From Dugong dugon (taxonomy: Eukaryota; Chordata; Mammalia; Sirenia; Dugongidae): DNA of 64,000 nucleotides. Below, in pieces: positions 1 to 11,223 of the stretch. The first letter of the stretch is position 1; the number at the start of each line of letters is the position of its first letter. The stretch lies in NCBI GenBank assembly GCA_030035585.1, contig CM057463.1, forward strand, positions 135,192,736-135,256,735, written 5' to 3'. Position numbers and translations under genes: made by a program. The notes under the pieces are model-generated. The model searched no databases. It had not been told where the DNA came from and worked only from the letters and a program-made list of their open reading frames with translations.

Positions 1-547
1 TTACTTAAATAATTAGCACTTCTGAAGCAAAATCTGCAAATAACCCCTTGATTCCTATTAGTTACTCTACTTCATATCCAATTCCTCAGCAAATCTTGCA
101 GGCTCTACCATAAAATAAAATCCAAATCTATCAATATCCACTGCTGCTGCTTTCTCCACTCGCGTGCTGCTGTAACATCCTAATTGGTCTTCCAAGCTAC
201 AATCCTTACTAAATAGCTAGTGTGACTTTTAAAATATAAATCAGTTTATACTTGTCTCCTATTTAAAATTGTTTACAAGGTTTAATACGAGAAATTAACC
301 TCTTTCCAGGATGCTGCTAGCAAAGGAAAATAAAAGACCTGAAGTCAATGGTGAGTGAACAAAAGTAGGGAGAACATGGATGGTAGACTACACTTGGAAG
401 TAGAGAATGGCGTGGGAAGGCCAAGGCTGGTGTAAAAGCAGCTACACTGATAAGAAACCTCAGACCTTCTTGATTAAAAATAAAACCAGTAGATTTTCTA
501 GAATGGCAGTATACAATGTTACTAAATGTGAAAGATAGGAAAGTGGA
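1..547. other. AT-rich sequence, no gene seen
   Basis: No long reading frame, no recognised repeat and no RNA gene. It precedes a cluster of repeats that starts at 548. Confidence 0.5.
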
Positions 548-670
548 TGTCTTAGTTTACTAGGGCCGCCATATCAAAATTCCACAAAGTGGGTGTCTTA
601 AAAGAATAGAAACATATTGTCTCACAGGCCTGGAGGCTACAAGTCCAAATTAAGGGTGATGGCAAGGCCA
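548..670 (-). mobile_element. LTR end fragment, ERVL-MaLR type
   Basis: Begins TGTCTTAGTTTACTAGGG and continues with the CACAAAGTGGGTGTCTTAAAAGAATAG and CTCACAGGCCTGGAGGCT pattern. This is the reverse complement of the 3' end of MaLR-like LTRs seen elsewhere in the window (4647, 5418, 7650). Only about 120 bp is present. It is cut on the right by an AfroSINE. The family call comes from remembered MaLR 3' ends and is not proven. Confidence 0.55.
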
Positions 671-673
671 TCA

Positions 674-780
674 GGAGCCCTGGTGGCTTGACTGATAACC
701 AAAAGGTCAGTGATTTGAAGCCACCAGCTGCTCCATGGAGAAAGATGTGGCAGTCTCCTTCCATAAAGATTTACAGCATC
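674..780 (+). mobile_element. AfroSINE, 3'-truncated
   Basis: Starts GGAGCCCTGGTGGC and keeps the tRNA-like head: GCTGATAACC-like A-box side, then a B-box-like segment, then GCTGCTCCATGG and the AAGATGTGGCAGTCT body. It stops at about 780, where an L1 5' end begins. The usual SINE 3' tail is missing, so the L1 junction or a later deletion removed it. Confidence 0.75.
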
Positions 781-2210
781 AGGGTGGAGTCAAGATGGCA
801 TCATAGTCACATGCACCAAAGACCCCAAAAACCAAGCAACACAGAAGCAAATAATAATCCAGGAACACTGAACATCAAAAAAGATAGTCTAAGGACTGAA
901 CTGAACACTGATTGGAAGGGAGAAGGAGAGCAGTGAAACAGGACTAACACAGAACAGAAGATTTCAGCCAGCCATTCCAGCCCTCCATGGCTAACTTAAG
1001 GCAAAGCGAGCAGAGATCTTGGGTGAAGAAAACAGCAAGGCAACTTCACAACATTCTCAAAAGGGAAGAGAAACTCTATAAACACACAGAAAGAAGAGAC
1101 AGACAGGATGCCAGATCCAGAACAGGAGATACTCAGGAGCAGTGGCCCTTGATCTCAGGGACAGATGCAATGAGACTGAGTGAACATCTGCCTGCAGTTA
1201 CTCCTTCTCTCTCCCTGTAGAGAGGTGATGAGCATGCCCTCACTTGCCCATCACACCTACCACATCAGCCATTCCACCAGCACAAAGAGCATATTGCCCA
1301 CTTCTGAGCCACCAAACCAAAGACAGACGGAGGCCAAACCCAGTGAACCCACCTTCAGCTGCCCCACAAGATCAGTAAACAGAGACCCCCGCTTGCACAC
1401 CTACCTGCCACTCCACTCCCCAAAGACAGGTAGGGAGTGCTCCAGCATGGCCAATCCTGTGATGACACCACCACTCCAGCCACATCTTCCAGGAATCACC
1501 AAAACAAAACAAAACAAACAAACAAACAAACAAACAAAAAACAGGACCCAGAAAATAATTATACAAATAAGAAAGAAATACAATAACTCCTTAATGTCCT
1601 GAAGACAACAGACAATAGCAAACCACCTAAAGAAGCAGGACAAGATGGCCTCAGCAAGTGACCATAATAAAGAACCAGAAATGTTCCCTGAGTTAGAAAA
1701 GGTAATGGCTCTTCCTGATAAGGAATTCAAAAGGCTTATGCATAGGGTCCCCAAAGGAATCAAGAAAAACACAAACAAAACTATGGAAAACACAGACAAA
1801 ACCAAGGAAAGCACAGAAAACACTAGAAGAATTCAGGAAAACAATACAAGGAAAAAATGACAAAATAAAAAGACAATTGGAAATGATACAGAAGCAGCAA
1901 CTAGAAATCCAGAAGCTTAACAATAAAACTGCAAAAATCGGTGACTCAACAGAAAGTCATAGGAATATAATTGAAACAGTGGAAGACAGTATCAGCAGAC
2001 TAAAGACCAATCCCTCAAAATTAATCTGCTAGAAGAACAATAAAAAAAAGAATGATGAAAAATTAAGAAAGCCTAAGTTATGTGGGACACCATCAAGAAG
2101 AATAACTTGTGCATAATCAGAATCCCAGAAGGAGAGGAGTCAACAAAAAGCACAGAGAGAATTGTTGAAGTTAAATATGCTGACAAAAATCTTCCCTAAT
2201 ATCATGAAAG
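781..2210 (+). mobile_element. LINE-1, 5' part only (5'UTR and start of ORF1)
   Basis: The 5' end carries GTCAAGATGGC, as at the 5' ends of the L1s at 24239 and 58146. A 5'UTR of about 860 bp leads to an ORF1-like frame at 1645. The element ends abruptly near 2210 in ORF1 (LLKLNMLTKIFPNIMK-like), with no ORF2, 3'UTR or poly-A. An L1 that keeps its 5' end but lacks its 3' end cannot arise by simple 5' truncation, so a later deletion or rearrangement removed the rest. A CAAA/AACA-rich simple stretch lies at 1501-1540. Confidence 0.8.
1645..2210 (+). pseudogene. L1 ORF1 fragment (broken)
   Basis: Reads MASASDHNKEPEMFPELEKV from 1645 for 71 codons to a stop at 1858, then continues in another frame with QLEMIQKQQLEIQKLNNK, the coiled-coil repeat found in the intact ORF1 at 55405-56403. 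Further stops follow (about 2028 and 2045), and the copy ends before the RNA-binding and C-terminal domains. In intact L1, ORF1 encodes a trimeric RNA-binding chaperone that packages L1 RNA. This copy cannot make that protein. Confidence 0.8.
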
Positions 2211-2734
2211 TTTATCTGTCTAGGAAATGGTTCTATGAACAGCTTTTTTTTCTTTTTTGAGTAATCAATCTATATTTTCAAATGTTTTATTGTATGTAAA
2301 TTATTTTCAATTTTTTTCTATAAAAATATAAATGTGGGATTGTTATTAATATTGGATTCCTTTGTAGTAGCATAAACAGGGCTATATCCTCTAATGAGAG
2401 TTCTATAGAAGTCATACACTTACGTTACATTATATAAAGGGGAAAAATAAATTTAATTGTTTAAAATATATACATGTGGATCTTCTCCAATACCTATTCC
2501 TGCAACAAGAATTAATTAATACAGAATTGGTAAATAGCTAAATATTCAATATAATTTGGAAGTCTCCTTGACATAGGCATGATTTTTTCAAGCATATTAG
2601 TTTGTAGCATCACCAAGAACCGGTAGCTCAATACTATTTTCAATAACACAGGCAAAGGAAAATAAAGAATTCCCATTTATCACTTGGAAGAACTTATCTG
2701 CAGTTCTGTATCATAGAAGACATTACTTTGAAGA
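2211..2734. other. AT-rich sequence, nothing recognised
   Basis: About 520 bp between the truncated L1 and the RTE copy. Only short spurious frames and T- and A-rich tracts are visible. Confidence 0.4.
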
Positions 2735-3706
2735 AACAACCCTTCCCGAGTCCTATTTTCAGTGCCTTCTAACTTGAGAGGCTCACCTATCAGCACTACA
2801 TCAGATAATGTTCTGCTGCTATCCATAAATTTTAAACTGGCTAATTTTTTTTCAGAAGTAGATAGCCAGTTCCTTCTTCCTTGTCTGTCTTAGTCTGAAA
2901 GCTCCACTGAAACCTGCCCACCATGAATGATGTTGCTGATATTTAAAATACCAGTGGCATAGTTTACAGCATCACAGAAACACACAAGCCACCACAGTAC
3001 AGTATGGATTAAACCTCCACATAGAAAAAAACAAAAACACTCATAACTAGAACAGTAAGCAACATCATGATAAACAGAGAAAATATTGAAGTTGTCAAGG
3101 ATTTCATTTTACTTGGATTCACAATAAATGTAAATGGAAGCAGCAGTGAAGAAATCAAACAACTTATTGCTTTGGGCAAATCTGCTGCAACAGACTTCTG
3201 TAAAGTGTTAAAAAGCAAAGACGTTACTTTGAGAACTAAACTGCACCTCACCCAAGCCATGGTATTTTCAATCGCCTCATATGCTTGTGAAAGATGGACA
3301 ATGACTAAGGAAGACCAAAGAAGAATTGATGTACTTGAATTGTGGTGTTGGTGAAGAATAATGAATATACCATAGACTGCAGGAAGAACAAACAAATCTG
3401 TCTTAGAAGAAGTACAATCAGAATGCTCCTTAGAAAAAGGATGGTGAGACACTTTGTCTCACTTACTTTGGACATGTTATCAGGAGGGGGTAGTCCCTGA
3501 AGAAGGACATCATGCTTGGTAAAATAGAAAGTCAGTGAAAAAGGGGAAGACCCTCAGCGAGATGGATTGACACAGGGGCTGTGACAAAGGCCTCAAATAT
3601 AGCAACAATTGTGAGGATAGCACAGAACTGGACAGCATTTCATTCTATTGTTCATATGGTCACTATGAGTAGAAACTAACTTGATGGCACCTAACAATAA
3701 CAACAT
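2735..3706 (+). mobile_element. RTE (BovB-like) copy with inverted 5' segment
   Basis: Two parts join near 3000. The right part (3000-3706, plus strand) is the RTE 3' region: INREN-EVVKDFILLGFTIN, SAATDFCKVLKSKDVTLRTK, YACERWTMTKEDQRRIDVLE, then the 3' end with ATGAGT...CTAACAATAACAA. The left part (2735-2999) is the reverse complement of the RTE 5'UTR and start, including GTGCCTTCTAACTTGAGAGG and GTCTTAGTCTGAAAGCTCC. The middle of the element is missing. A 5' inversion with internal loss is the usual outcome of twin priming in non-LTR elements. The 3' part also belongs to the left arm of the large inverted duplication. Confidence 0.8.
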
Positions 3707-4226
3707 ACAAAACAAAAGGTAGAATCCTCTCTCTCTGGCGCCACTACAATTCCAGGAGAATTTTGAATCTTCACTTGCAATTTTTGTATATGATGTCCTT
3801 CTTCCTTTGTTTACATGACTTGGCTTCTTTAAGTCTTCCTTAGATCCCTTCCATCAAAAAGCTGTCACATTTTTGTTACTGTTTTTGTAAAGGCCTGTGC
3901 TTACTTTTCTATTTCTTCATATGTTATATATTTTAATGTGCTAGATTTTTGTTTGTATAGTTATTGTTTTTGTTTGTGTCTGGCTGTAAAGTGTGATTGG
4001 CCCCATTCCTGTAATTTTCAGAGGTATATTTTAATTAACAATATTTTCCAGGAATATGTATATAGTATTGGAAAGAAACTTCTCTATTTCCATAATTTTA
4101 ATGTATTTGATTTAAATATTGTGCAACAAATTTCACAAAAAAAAATTTCATTAAAAATTATAAAATAGTTGGTTTCAAGTTTTTAAGAAGAGAGATTTTG
4201 TATTATACACATTAACAATTTCCTAC

Positions 4227-4646
4227 CTGGTGGTACATATAGTGACCACTTACTCTTTCACATCTAGGGTTTATGGAGAAGCTCCTTTCCCACTGACAGT
4301 GCAAGCTGCCACAAGGCAGAGGCCTTTATGACTGAAACAGACAAAATGGGAATGTGCCACAAATTACAGTTTTTAAAGAGTATTGTATGAGGTGAAACTG
4401 AATCAATATTTTTTTAGGTAAAATATGAATTTTGAAAAAAAAAATCTAAGTGGTACACACACGTACCTCTGGAATCCAAGGTAGAATTAGATCTGAGGGT
4501 AGGATTGTGGGAGGGGGCAAGAAAAATTTTCACAGTATCTACGAAAAATTCAGACACATTCAATGATTCAACATGCTTCCATTAATTGAAACACATGGTA
4601 TCAAAACAAAAAATTCAAAGCAGAAAATAATTGAGTATTGAAAGCA
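4227..4646. other. Left-arm sequence with no partner in the right arm
   Basis: About 420 bp present in the left arm only, next to the LTR at 4647. It was either lost from the right arm or added on the left. No gene or repeat family recognised. Confidence 0.45.
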
Positions 4647-5164
4647 TGTCTTTGTTATCTAGTGTTGCTGTAACTGAAATACCACAAGTGGGTGGCTTTA
4701 ACAAATAGAAGTTTATTATTTCACAGTTTAGGAGGCTAGAAGTCTGAATTCAGTGCACCAGCTCCCGGGAAAGGCGTTCTCTCTCTGTCGGTTCTGGGGA
4801 AAAGTTCTTGACATCCTTGTCCCCTGGTCTAGGAGCTTCTCAGCTCAAGGACCCTGGGTCCAAATGACATGCTCTGCTTCCAGCTCTTCTTTGTTGGTGG
4901 CAGAAGGTCTCACTCTTCTCTGTTTGCGTCTTTCTTCTATATCTCAAAAGAGATTAACTCAAGATACAACCTAATCCCATAGTAAGTCCTACCTCATTAA
5001 TATAACTGTCTCTAATCCTGCCTCATTAACGTCATAGAGGTTAAGATTTACAACACATAGGTGAATCACATCAGATAACAAAATGGTGGACAACCAGACA
5101 ATACTGGCAATCATGGCCTAGCCAAGTTAACACATATTTTGGAGACAGAATTCAATCCATAACA
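4647..5164 (-). mobile_element. LTR, ERVL-MaLR type (probably solo)
   Basis: Starts TGTCTTTGTTATCTAG and ends CAATCCATAACA, so it has the TG...CA termini of an LTR. In sense orientation it begins TGTTATGGATTGAAT. No internal region adjoins it. The flanking five bases (AAGCA and AAAAG) do not give a clear target duplication. It closely resembles the two LTRs at 5418 and 7650 but lacks their 17 bp tandem units. Confidence 0.65.
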
Positions 5165-5417
5165 AAAAGTTAAACACGTAAGCTTGATAATTTATTTAGA
5201 ATAACAAATGATGATGCCTGAAATATGCTAAATGTACCTAAACTTAATATACAACAAATGGACTCATGTGCAGCTTTTTCATAAGCTACCCACATGGTCG
5301 GGACACATGAGAATTAAAGAATAACAGGTTAAAAATTACAGGAAGTTTGTTCTCATAGTTACAGGGCATTGACCCATTCTACTTAGATATTAAGCAATGG
5401 AATCTTAATATTACATG

Positions 5418-6044
5418 TGTCTTACTTATCTAGTGCTGCTATAACAGAAATACCACAAGTGGGTAGCTTTAACAAACAAATTGATTCTCTCACAGTTTAG
5501 GAGGCTAGAAGTCCAAATTCAGGGCACCAGCTCTAGGGGAAAGCTTTCTCTCTCTTTTGGCTCTGGGGAGAAATCCTTGTCTTTATACAACAACTGTGGG
5601 CCTCATATTCCTTGGAGATATCCTTGTGTCTTGGCATCCATCTTCTCGTAGTAGTAGGAGCTTTTCAGCACAGGCATCCAAGGTGCAAAGATGTGTTGTG
5701 CTCCCAGATCTTCTTTCCTGGTGGTGAGGTCCCTCTCCTCTCTACTCACTTCTGCCTCCTTGTATCTTTTGTAAAAGGTATGACTGAAGCAAGGATTTGA
5801 CTTGAGTAATGTGTGACTTGAGTAAGGGTGTGACTTGAGTCACTCCCACCTGTAAAACTGTGACTCAAGATACACCCCACACTGATCTTGCCTTATTAAC
5901 ATATACAGGTTAGGATTACAACATATCTCAAAATGAAAGATAATTATATCAGATCACAAACTGGAGGACAACTACATAATATCTGGAATCATGGCCTAGC
6001 CATGTTGACTTGTATTTTGGGGGGACACAATTCAATCCATGACA
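5418..6044 (-). repeat. 3' LTR of the MaLR element
   Basis: Starts TGTCTTACTTATCTAG and ends ATCCATGACA. It contains four 17 bp units based on GTGTGACTTGAGTAAGG at 5778-5844. The element lies on the minus strand, so this left copy is the 3' LTR. Confidence 0.75.
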
Positions 6045-7649
6045 TTCAACCCTTTGACCTCAGAAATTCATAACCTTGTTGCATGTAAAACACATTCACC
6101 CCATTATATATTTCTAAAAGTCTTAAATCAACTCCAAGTGCAAAATCTAATCTTCTGAATCATTTAAATCAAATATGGACAAGACTTTAGCTGTATTCCA
6201 TCCTGTGACAAAATTCCTCTTCATCTGTGAACCTATGAAATTTTGACTATAAATTATCTATTTCCGAAGTACAATGGTGGAACAGTCACAAGGTAGACAT
6301 TTCCATTACAAACGGAAGAAACTGGAGGGAAAGAAGGGATAATGGGCACCAAGCAAATCCAAAAGCCAGCAAAACAATTTTTATTAACTCTCAAGACATG
6401 AAAATAATCTGGACAATAGCCCTGCCCTCTAGACTCTGGGTGTTGGTCATGCTGTCTGGATTCTAGGTGGAGGCCCTTCGGCCCTAGGTTTCAGCTTCTC
6501 CTTCCAGGCCCACTGGGACAGGAACTCTGCTCCTTAGGCTTTGGGTAGCCCCATTCTCCTAGTTTATCTCAATGGTAACCTCACCCTTTCTGCCCTGGAC
6601 GGACCCATTCTTTTTGCCCCTTAGGCATGGTAGCCCCACCCCCTCAGCTTTTGGAGATGGTCCCATCCCCTTGGCAAACAACAGCAGGCCCAAACTGTGG
6701 ACCTGAGTTGGCAAAGATACTACTTTTTGAACTCTAGGAAGCTGTGGTCCCACCCTTTGAGATTCGGGAGACCATGGCCCCACTTTTTGAAATGGAAAAG
6801 GCTCTGCTTCCTATGCTCCTTCCGAAAGTTTTGCTGGCCTCTGAGCTGCTCTGGGAATGGTCCTTCTTTTCTTTGAGGACAACGGATGTTGCTTCTTTGA
6901 TGTGTTTTCTGCCTATAGAATTTCAAGAGGCCAATAGTTTCTTCCCTTTTGTTCTTTTTCTGTTTTCTGTTGTGGTAGTTAATTCATCAATCACAGGCTT
7001 AGTAAGTTTAATAAAAGATTGTGTAGCCAAGTTCTTGGTGAATTTTCTAGGACATGACTCCTTAGTTTATACCACAATATTTTCCAAATCGGTAAGTTCT
7101 GTTTTCATTTTGCACAGTTCATTTTTAAGTCCATCTCTTTCCTATTACATTTTACTATAAGTGGCAAGGAGAAACCACACGGCCCCTTTAAGATCTTCCT
7201 TAGAAAACTCATCAGACAGATATTCAAATTCATCACTTACAAGTTCTACCTTCCACCATACATTTAAACATAATTCAGACAAAGCCTTTGCCACTGCACA
7301 AAAAGCATCGACTTTCCTCCCTTGTCCAATCACATGTTCATCATTTTCTTTTAAAGCTTCACTGGAAGCACATTTAATGTCCACATTTCTAAGACCATTC
7401 TGCTGCTAGTACCATATGTATTCTCTAAGAAAATAGAAATTTTCTCGACAGCTCTCCTCAATTCCTTCTGAGCCCACACAGGAATTCCCTTTGATATCTA
7501 TAATTCTACCAACAGTCTTTTCAAAACAAAGTAGGCTTTTGCTATTTGGCACCTTAAAACTCTTCCAGCCTCTATCCATTACCCAATTCCAAAACCACTT
7601 CTACATTTTATATCTGGTAGAGTAGCACCGTACCCTAGGTACCAAATTC
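6045..7649 (-). pseudogene. MaLR internal region, no intact frame
   Basis: A 1.6 kb stretch between the two LTRs. Short open stretches exist on both strands, for example 7145-7384 minus and 6744-7160 plus, but none shows a domain I recognise. No reverse transcriptase, protease or env motif is visible, as expected for MaLR internal sequence, whose coding content is a degenerate gag-like region. Non-coding decay is the best reading. Confidence 0.6.
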
Positions 7650-8291
7650 TGTCTTAGTTATCTAGCGCTGCTATAAAAGAAATGGGTGGCTTTAATGAAC
7701 AGAAATTTACTCCCTTGTAGTTTAGGAGGTTAGAAGTCAAAACTCAGAGTGCCAGCTCTAGGGAAAGGCTTTGTATCTCATTGGCTGTGGGGGAAAGTCT
7801 TTGTCTCCTTTTAACATCTGTGAGCCCAGAGTTCTGCGGGTATCTCTGTGTGTGTTGACATCAGTCTTCCTCTGTGTCTAGGAGTTTCTCAGAGCAAGAG
7901 ACCCCGCTTCCAAAGGATGCACTCTGCAGTTGGCTGTTCTTTCTGGTAATAGTGATGTCCCTCTGGACTCTACTGGCTTCTCTCTCCTTTTATCCTTTGT
8001 TGGATAAAAGGTGTGACTCAAGCAAGGGTGTGACTCGAGTAAGGGTGCGTCTTAAGTAAGATGTGACTTGAGTAAGGGTGTGACTTGACTCCCCTTTTTG
8101 TAAGGCTGTGACTTAAGATACACCACACACTGATCTTGCCTCATTACCATATAGAGGTTAGAATTTACAACATATCACAAAATTGAGAATAAATACATCA
8201 GATCACAAAATGGAGGACAACCACCCAACACCTGGAATAATGGCTGAGCCAAGTTGACACGTTTTGGTGGGACACAATGCAATCTATTACA
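7650..8291 (-). repeat. 5' LTR of the MaLR element
   Basis: Starts TGTCTTAGTTATCTAG and ends AATCTATTACA. It contains five 17 bp tandem units (GTGTGACTCAAGCAAGG and variants) at 8011-8094, one more than the other LTR of this element. Confidence 0.75.
8011..8094. repeat. 17 bp tandem repeat inside the LTR (five units)
   Basis: Units begin at 8011, 8028, 8045, 8062 and 8078, with spacings 17, 17, 17 and 16. The related LTR at 5418 has units at 5778, 5794, 5811 and 5828. Unit number therefore differs between the two LTRs of one element. Confidence 0.8.
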
Positions 8292-9025
8292 TTATGATTT
8301 ATGAAATGTTTGATTTTATGACAATTTGAGGTCATTTGATAGAGGTTTTAAGAAGAAAAGTCAAAGATGAGTACAGAATACCAAACCAACAGAACTTAAA
8401 AAACAAGTTAGTTCTTAAAATATATACAAAAATGACATGAGGTAAATATAAGTCATGAGTAATAAAAGTAAAAAGAAAAGAGAAAGTAAATGTTTTTCAG
8501 TAAATCTTAAAAACGAATAAAACAAAGAAGTTACAAAGAAAATCCGGTGGCTTACAAAATTATTTGCCATTGTAGCTATTAATTTCTAGTTTATAATGGG
8601 TTTCATTCCCATGCCTTGCAATAATACATTCATTTCATGCCTGATTTAGACCAAAGTTAGCCACAGAATCACTTATAAAGCCCAATTACATCTCATCTTA
8701 TCTTTTCAGAGATATCAGCCTGGACGATACTAATGCAATATCAATAAGATATGGGAAAGAGTTGTTTTAGGTCTTTAATGAAAGAAAAGATTATAACTTT
8801 CACAGTACAAGTAACTTTTGATCTTTTCAGCTATTATGGATCTATATTATTTGAGTAAATTTGAATCAATGCCCAAAATTTAGGGTGATATTAGTATTTG
8901 TCTCTATGTATATCACTATATCCTCTAAATGGAGAGTCTAAGGGTCCACTTCAGAGTGACAATTACAAGCACGTTCCATCTTTCCTTTTGCTTAACTCCC
9001 TCACATTACAATTTTTAAAAAATTT

Positions 9026-10093
9026 TTTAAATTGTACTTCAGGTGAAGGTTTACAGAACAAATAGTTTCTCCTTAAGCAGTAGTACTCATATCGTTTTAT
9101 GACATTGGTTAACAACCCCACAACATGTCAACCCTCTCCCTTCTCGACGTTTTTTTTTTTTTTTTTGGTGAAAATATACATAGCCAAAGAGACACCATTT
9201 CAAAAATTTCTACATGCGTAGTTCAGTGACATTGACTACACTCTTTCAATTGTGCTGCTATTCTCACTTTAGATGAAGGCTTACAGAACAAAATAGTTTC
9301 TCATTAAACAGTTAGTACACACTTTGCCCTATGACAATGGTTAACAACCCCACTACACGTCAACACTGTCCTTACTCAACCTTGGGTTCCCTATCACCAG
9401 CTTTCCTGCCCCCTTCTGCCTTCTAGTCCTTGTCCCTGGACTGCTGTGCCTCATTAGTCCCATTTTGTTTTATGGGGCTGTCCAATCCCCGGCTGAATGG
9501 TGAACCTCGGAAGTGACTTCACCACTGATCTAAAAGGGTGTCTAGGGGCCAGACTCTTGGGGTTTCTCCAGGCTCTTTCAGGCCAGTAAATCTGGTATTT
9601 TTTGTGTGTGTTAGAATTTTGTTCTACATCCTTCTCCAGCTCTGTCCAGAACCCTCTGTTGTGATCCTGGTCAGAGCAGTCAGTGGTGGTAGCCGGGCAC
9701 CATCTTCAGTCTGGTGGAAGCCTTGGTAGCTGTGGTCCATTAGTCCTTTGGACTAATCTTTTCCTTGTATCCTGTTCTCTTCATTCTCCCTTGCTCCCGA
9801 AAGGGTGAGACCAGTGGAGTATCTCAGATGGCTGCTCAGAGGCTTTTAAGACCTCAGACACTACTCACCAAGGTAGAATGTAGAACATTGTCTATATACA
9901 CTGTGTTATGCCAATTGAGACAGTTGTTCCCCGAGACCATGGTCCCCACAGCCCTCCGCCCAGCAGTTCAGTCCCTCAGGAAGTTTGGATGTGTCTATGG
10001 AGTTTCCAAGACCTTTCCTTGTACAAGTTGGGCTGGTTTCCCCAGTATTGTGTACTGTTCTCATGCTTTACTAAAGATACCACTTATCTAAAG
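9026..10093 (-). mobile_element. LINE-1 3'UTR fragment, 5'-truncated
   Basis: The minus-strand L1 3' end begins with a T-rich tract and TTGTACTTCAGGTGAAGG. It continues through the family hallmark segments also present at 49663-51165 and 61676-62869, for example CCGAGACCATGGTCCCCACA and CACTACTCACCAAGG, and stops in the 3'UTR near 10093. The whole fragment is missing from the matching position of the right arm (about 17130), which shows the pre-insertion site. Frames inside it are not genes. Confidence 0.85.
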
Positions 10094-10283
10094 GGTCATA
10101 AATACCCTACATAATTGAGCAAACTATTACTTTATGTGAATGGATTATAGTAACTATTGAAGGGAAAGAAAGTTCTCTTTAGGAAAACAAAGCCTGCATG
10201 TTATAATGGTACAGTATCTTGATTTAATTAATATAATATTATATACTCCTCTTTAGAATGGAGAGCCAAAAATCACAAATAAA

Positions 10284-11223
10284 CAGAAGTCATAGAAAAC
10301 AAACAAAAATACTACGGCATCATAGGACTGAAATTTTCATTAGGACAAAGAATAAGTATACTGAGGATAACTATTGGAAGGACAGTCTGCCGCAGTCCCT
10401 GAGCTTCCCATCTGTGTCACCTAATCAGAGGCCTTGGGCTCAAAATATTCTCTGATAGTTGAGGCTGGGAAGTGGGTTTTTCTCTATTGCCTTTCTTCCT
10501 ATTCTGGGCACACAGTAACTTTCTCTGTTCTGCTCATGCTCAGGCACCATATGGTAACTGGTCAACCTCACTTCTATATCTGTTCTGGGTGGGTTGTGAC
10601 TGAAGTCTCTCACCTGTGACACAAGATGACTGTGTCCTGGCTGCGGGAATCATCTCCCTGGCCATGGGGAACTGGCACCTGCTAGTGAAGCTGACCTTGT
10701 TCTGTCTTTTCTCTAAGTAAGTAAAGCATTATTCCATGCACTGTCTGTGTGTGCTTCAAGCCTTTTTTTAGTGATATCGAACCCTGACTAGACAGTAGCT
10801 TCATAAGAAAGATGGAATGCAAGCATAATATCTTTCATGTCGATATTTCACATGTATGATGTAAGAGCTCATGTTATTAAAAAAAGTAGAGGTGTATCCA
10901 CGAGAAAGAATATGCAGGGACATTCAGTGAATATGATACTTCCCAGTCTCCATGTGGCTATGCACTTCTGGAAATTCCAGATGAAACTTAAAGTCTGTAA
11001 AAATATGGGAAAATTTTTAAATGGAAAGGAAGACAAAATCTAGGTTCCAAATCTGTAGTACATGAACACAAATTTACTTGACAATAATGATAACGTGCAG
11101 AAGGGTGCTTTGAGGGTGACATGAGTCTCAAAAAAGACTATTTTACAAAAGGGCAGAGGAGAGATGTAAAAGCTATATTGGACATCAAACAGATCTGAGA
11201 CCCCAACATTTAATTTTTAAATA
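10284..11223. other. Spacer sequence, possible ERV LTR within
   Basis: The inverted match stops here. The segment 10385-10800 is less AT-rich, with AGTAAAGCATTATTCC, then GTGTGTGCTTCAAGCC and CGAACCCTGAC. This order resembles the R-U5 end of an ERV LTR, but I cannot place both termini or a target duplication. The rest is AT-rich and unassigned. Confidence 0.35.

Larger units (their letters stand above)
5418..8291 (-). mobile_element. MaLR-type element with two LTRs and internal region
   Basis: Two related LTRs in the same orientation (5418-6044 and 7650-8291) flank a 1.6 kb internal segment. The size fits the ERVL-MaLR group, which lacks pol and env. On the minus strand, the sequence after the 5' LTR reads GAATTTGGTACC, as in MaLR primer-binding regions, and a GGTCAAAGGGTTGAA run adjoins the 3' LTR. 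The internal frames are short and broken; the longest I see is under 140 codons and I cannot assign it. Flanks ACATG and TTATG give a decayed 5 bp target duplication. The right arm of the inverted duplication (near 17873) has the uninterrupted site, so the insertion is later than the duplication. Confidence 0.8.
3000..10283 (+). repeat. Left arm of large inverted duplication
   Basis: Read as reverse complement, the right arm (16972-19940) matches this arm in order. 3000-3706 matches 19246-19940 (RTE tail). 3716-3900 matches 19070-19235. 3900-4003 matches 18809-18895. 4003-4226 matches 18112-18337. 5169-5417 matches 17873-18111. 8292-9025 matches 17130-17872. 10094-10283 matches 16972-17130. 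Gaps in the pairing are insertions on one side: an LTR and its flank (4227-5168), a MaLR element (5418-8291) and an L1 tail (9026-10093). Shared short blocks include ATTTGATTTAAATATTGTGC and AGTAATAAAAGTAAAAAGAA. Identity is high but imperfect. Exact ends are good to about 20 bp. Confidence 0.85.

Noticed and set aside
4647..8291. Three neighbouring LTRs as one complex provirus
   Set aside because: The LTR at 4647-5164 is separated by unique arm sequence (5169-5417) that matches the right arm, so it is an independent insertion.
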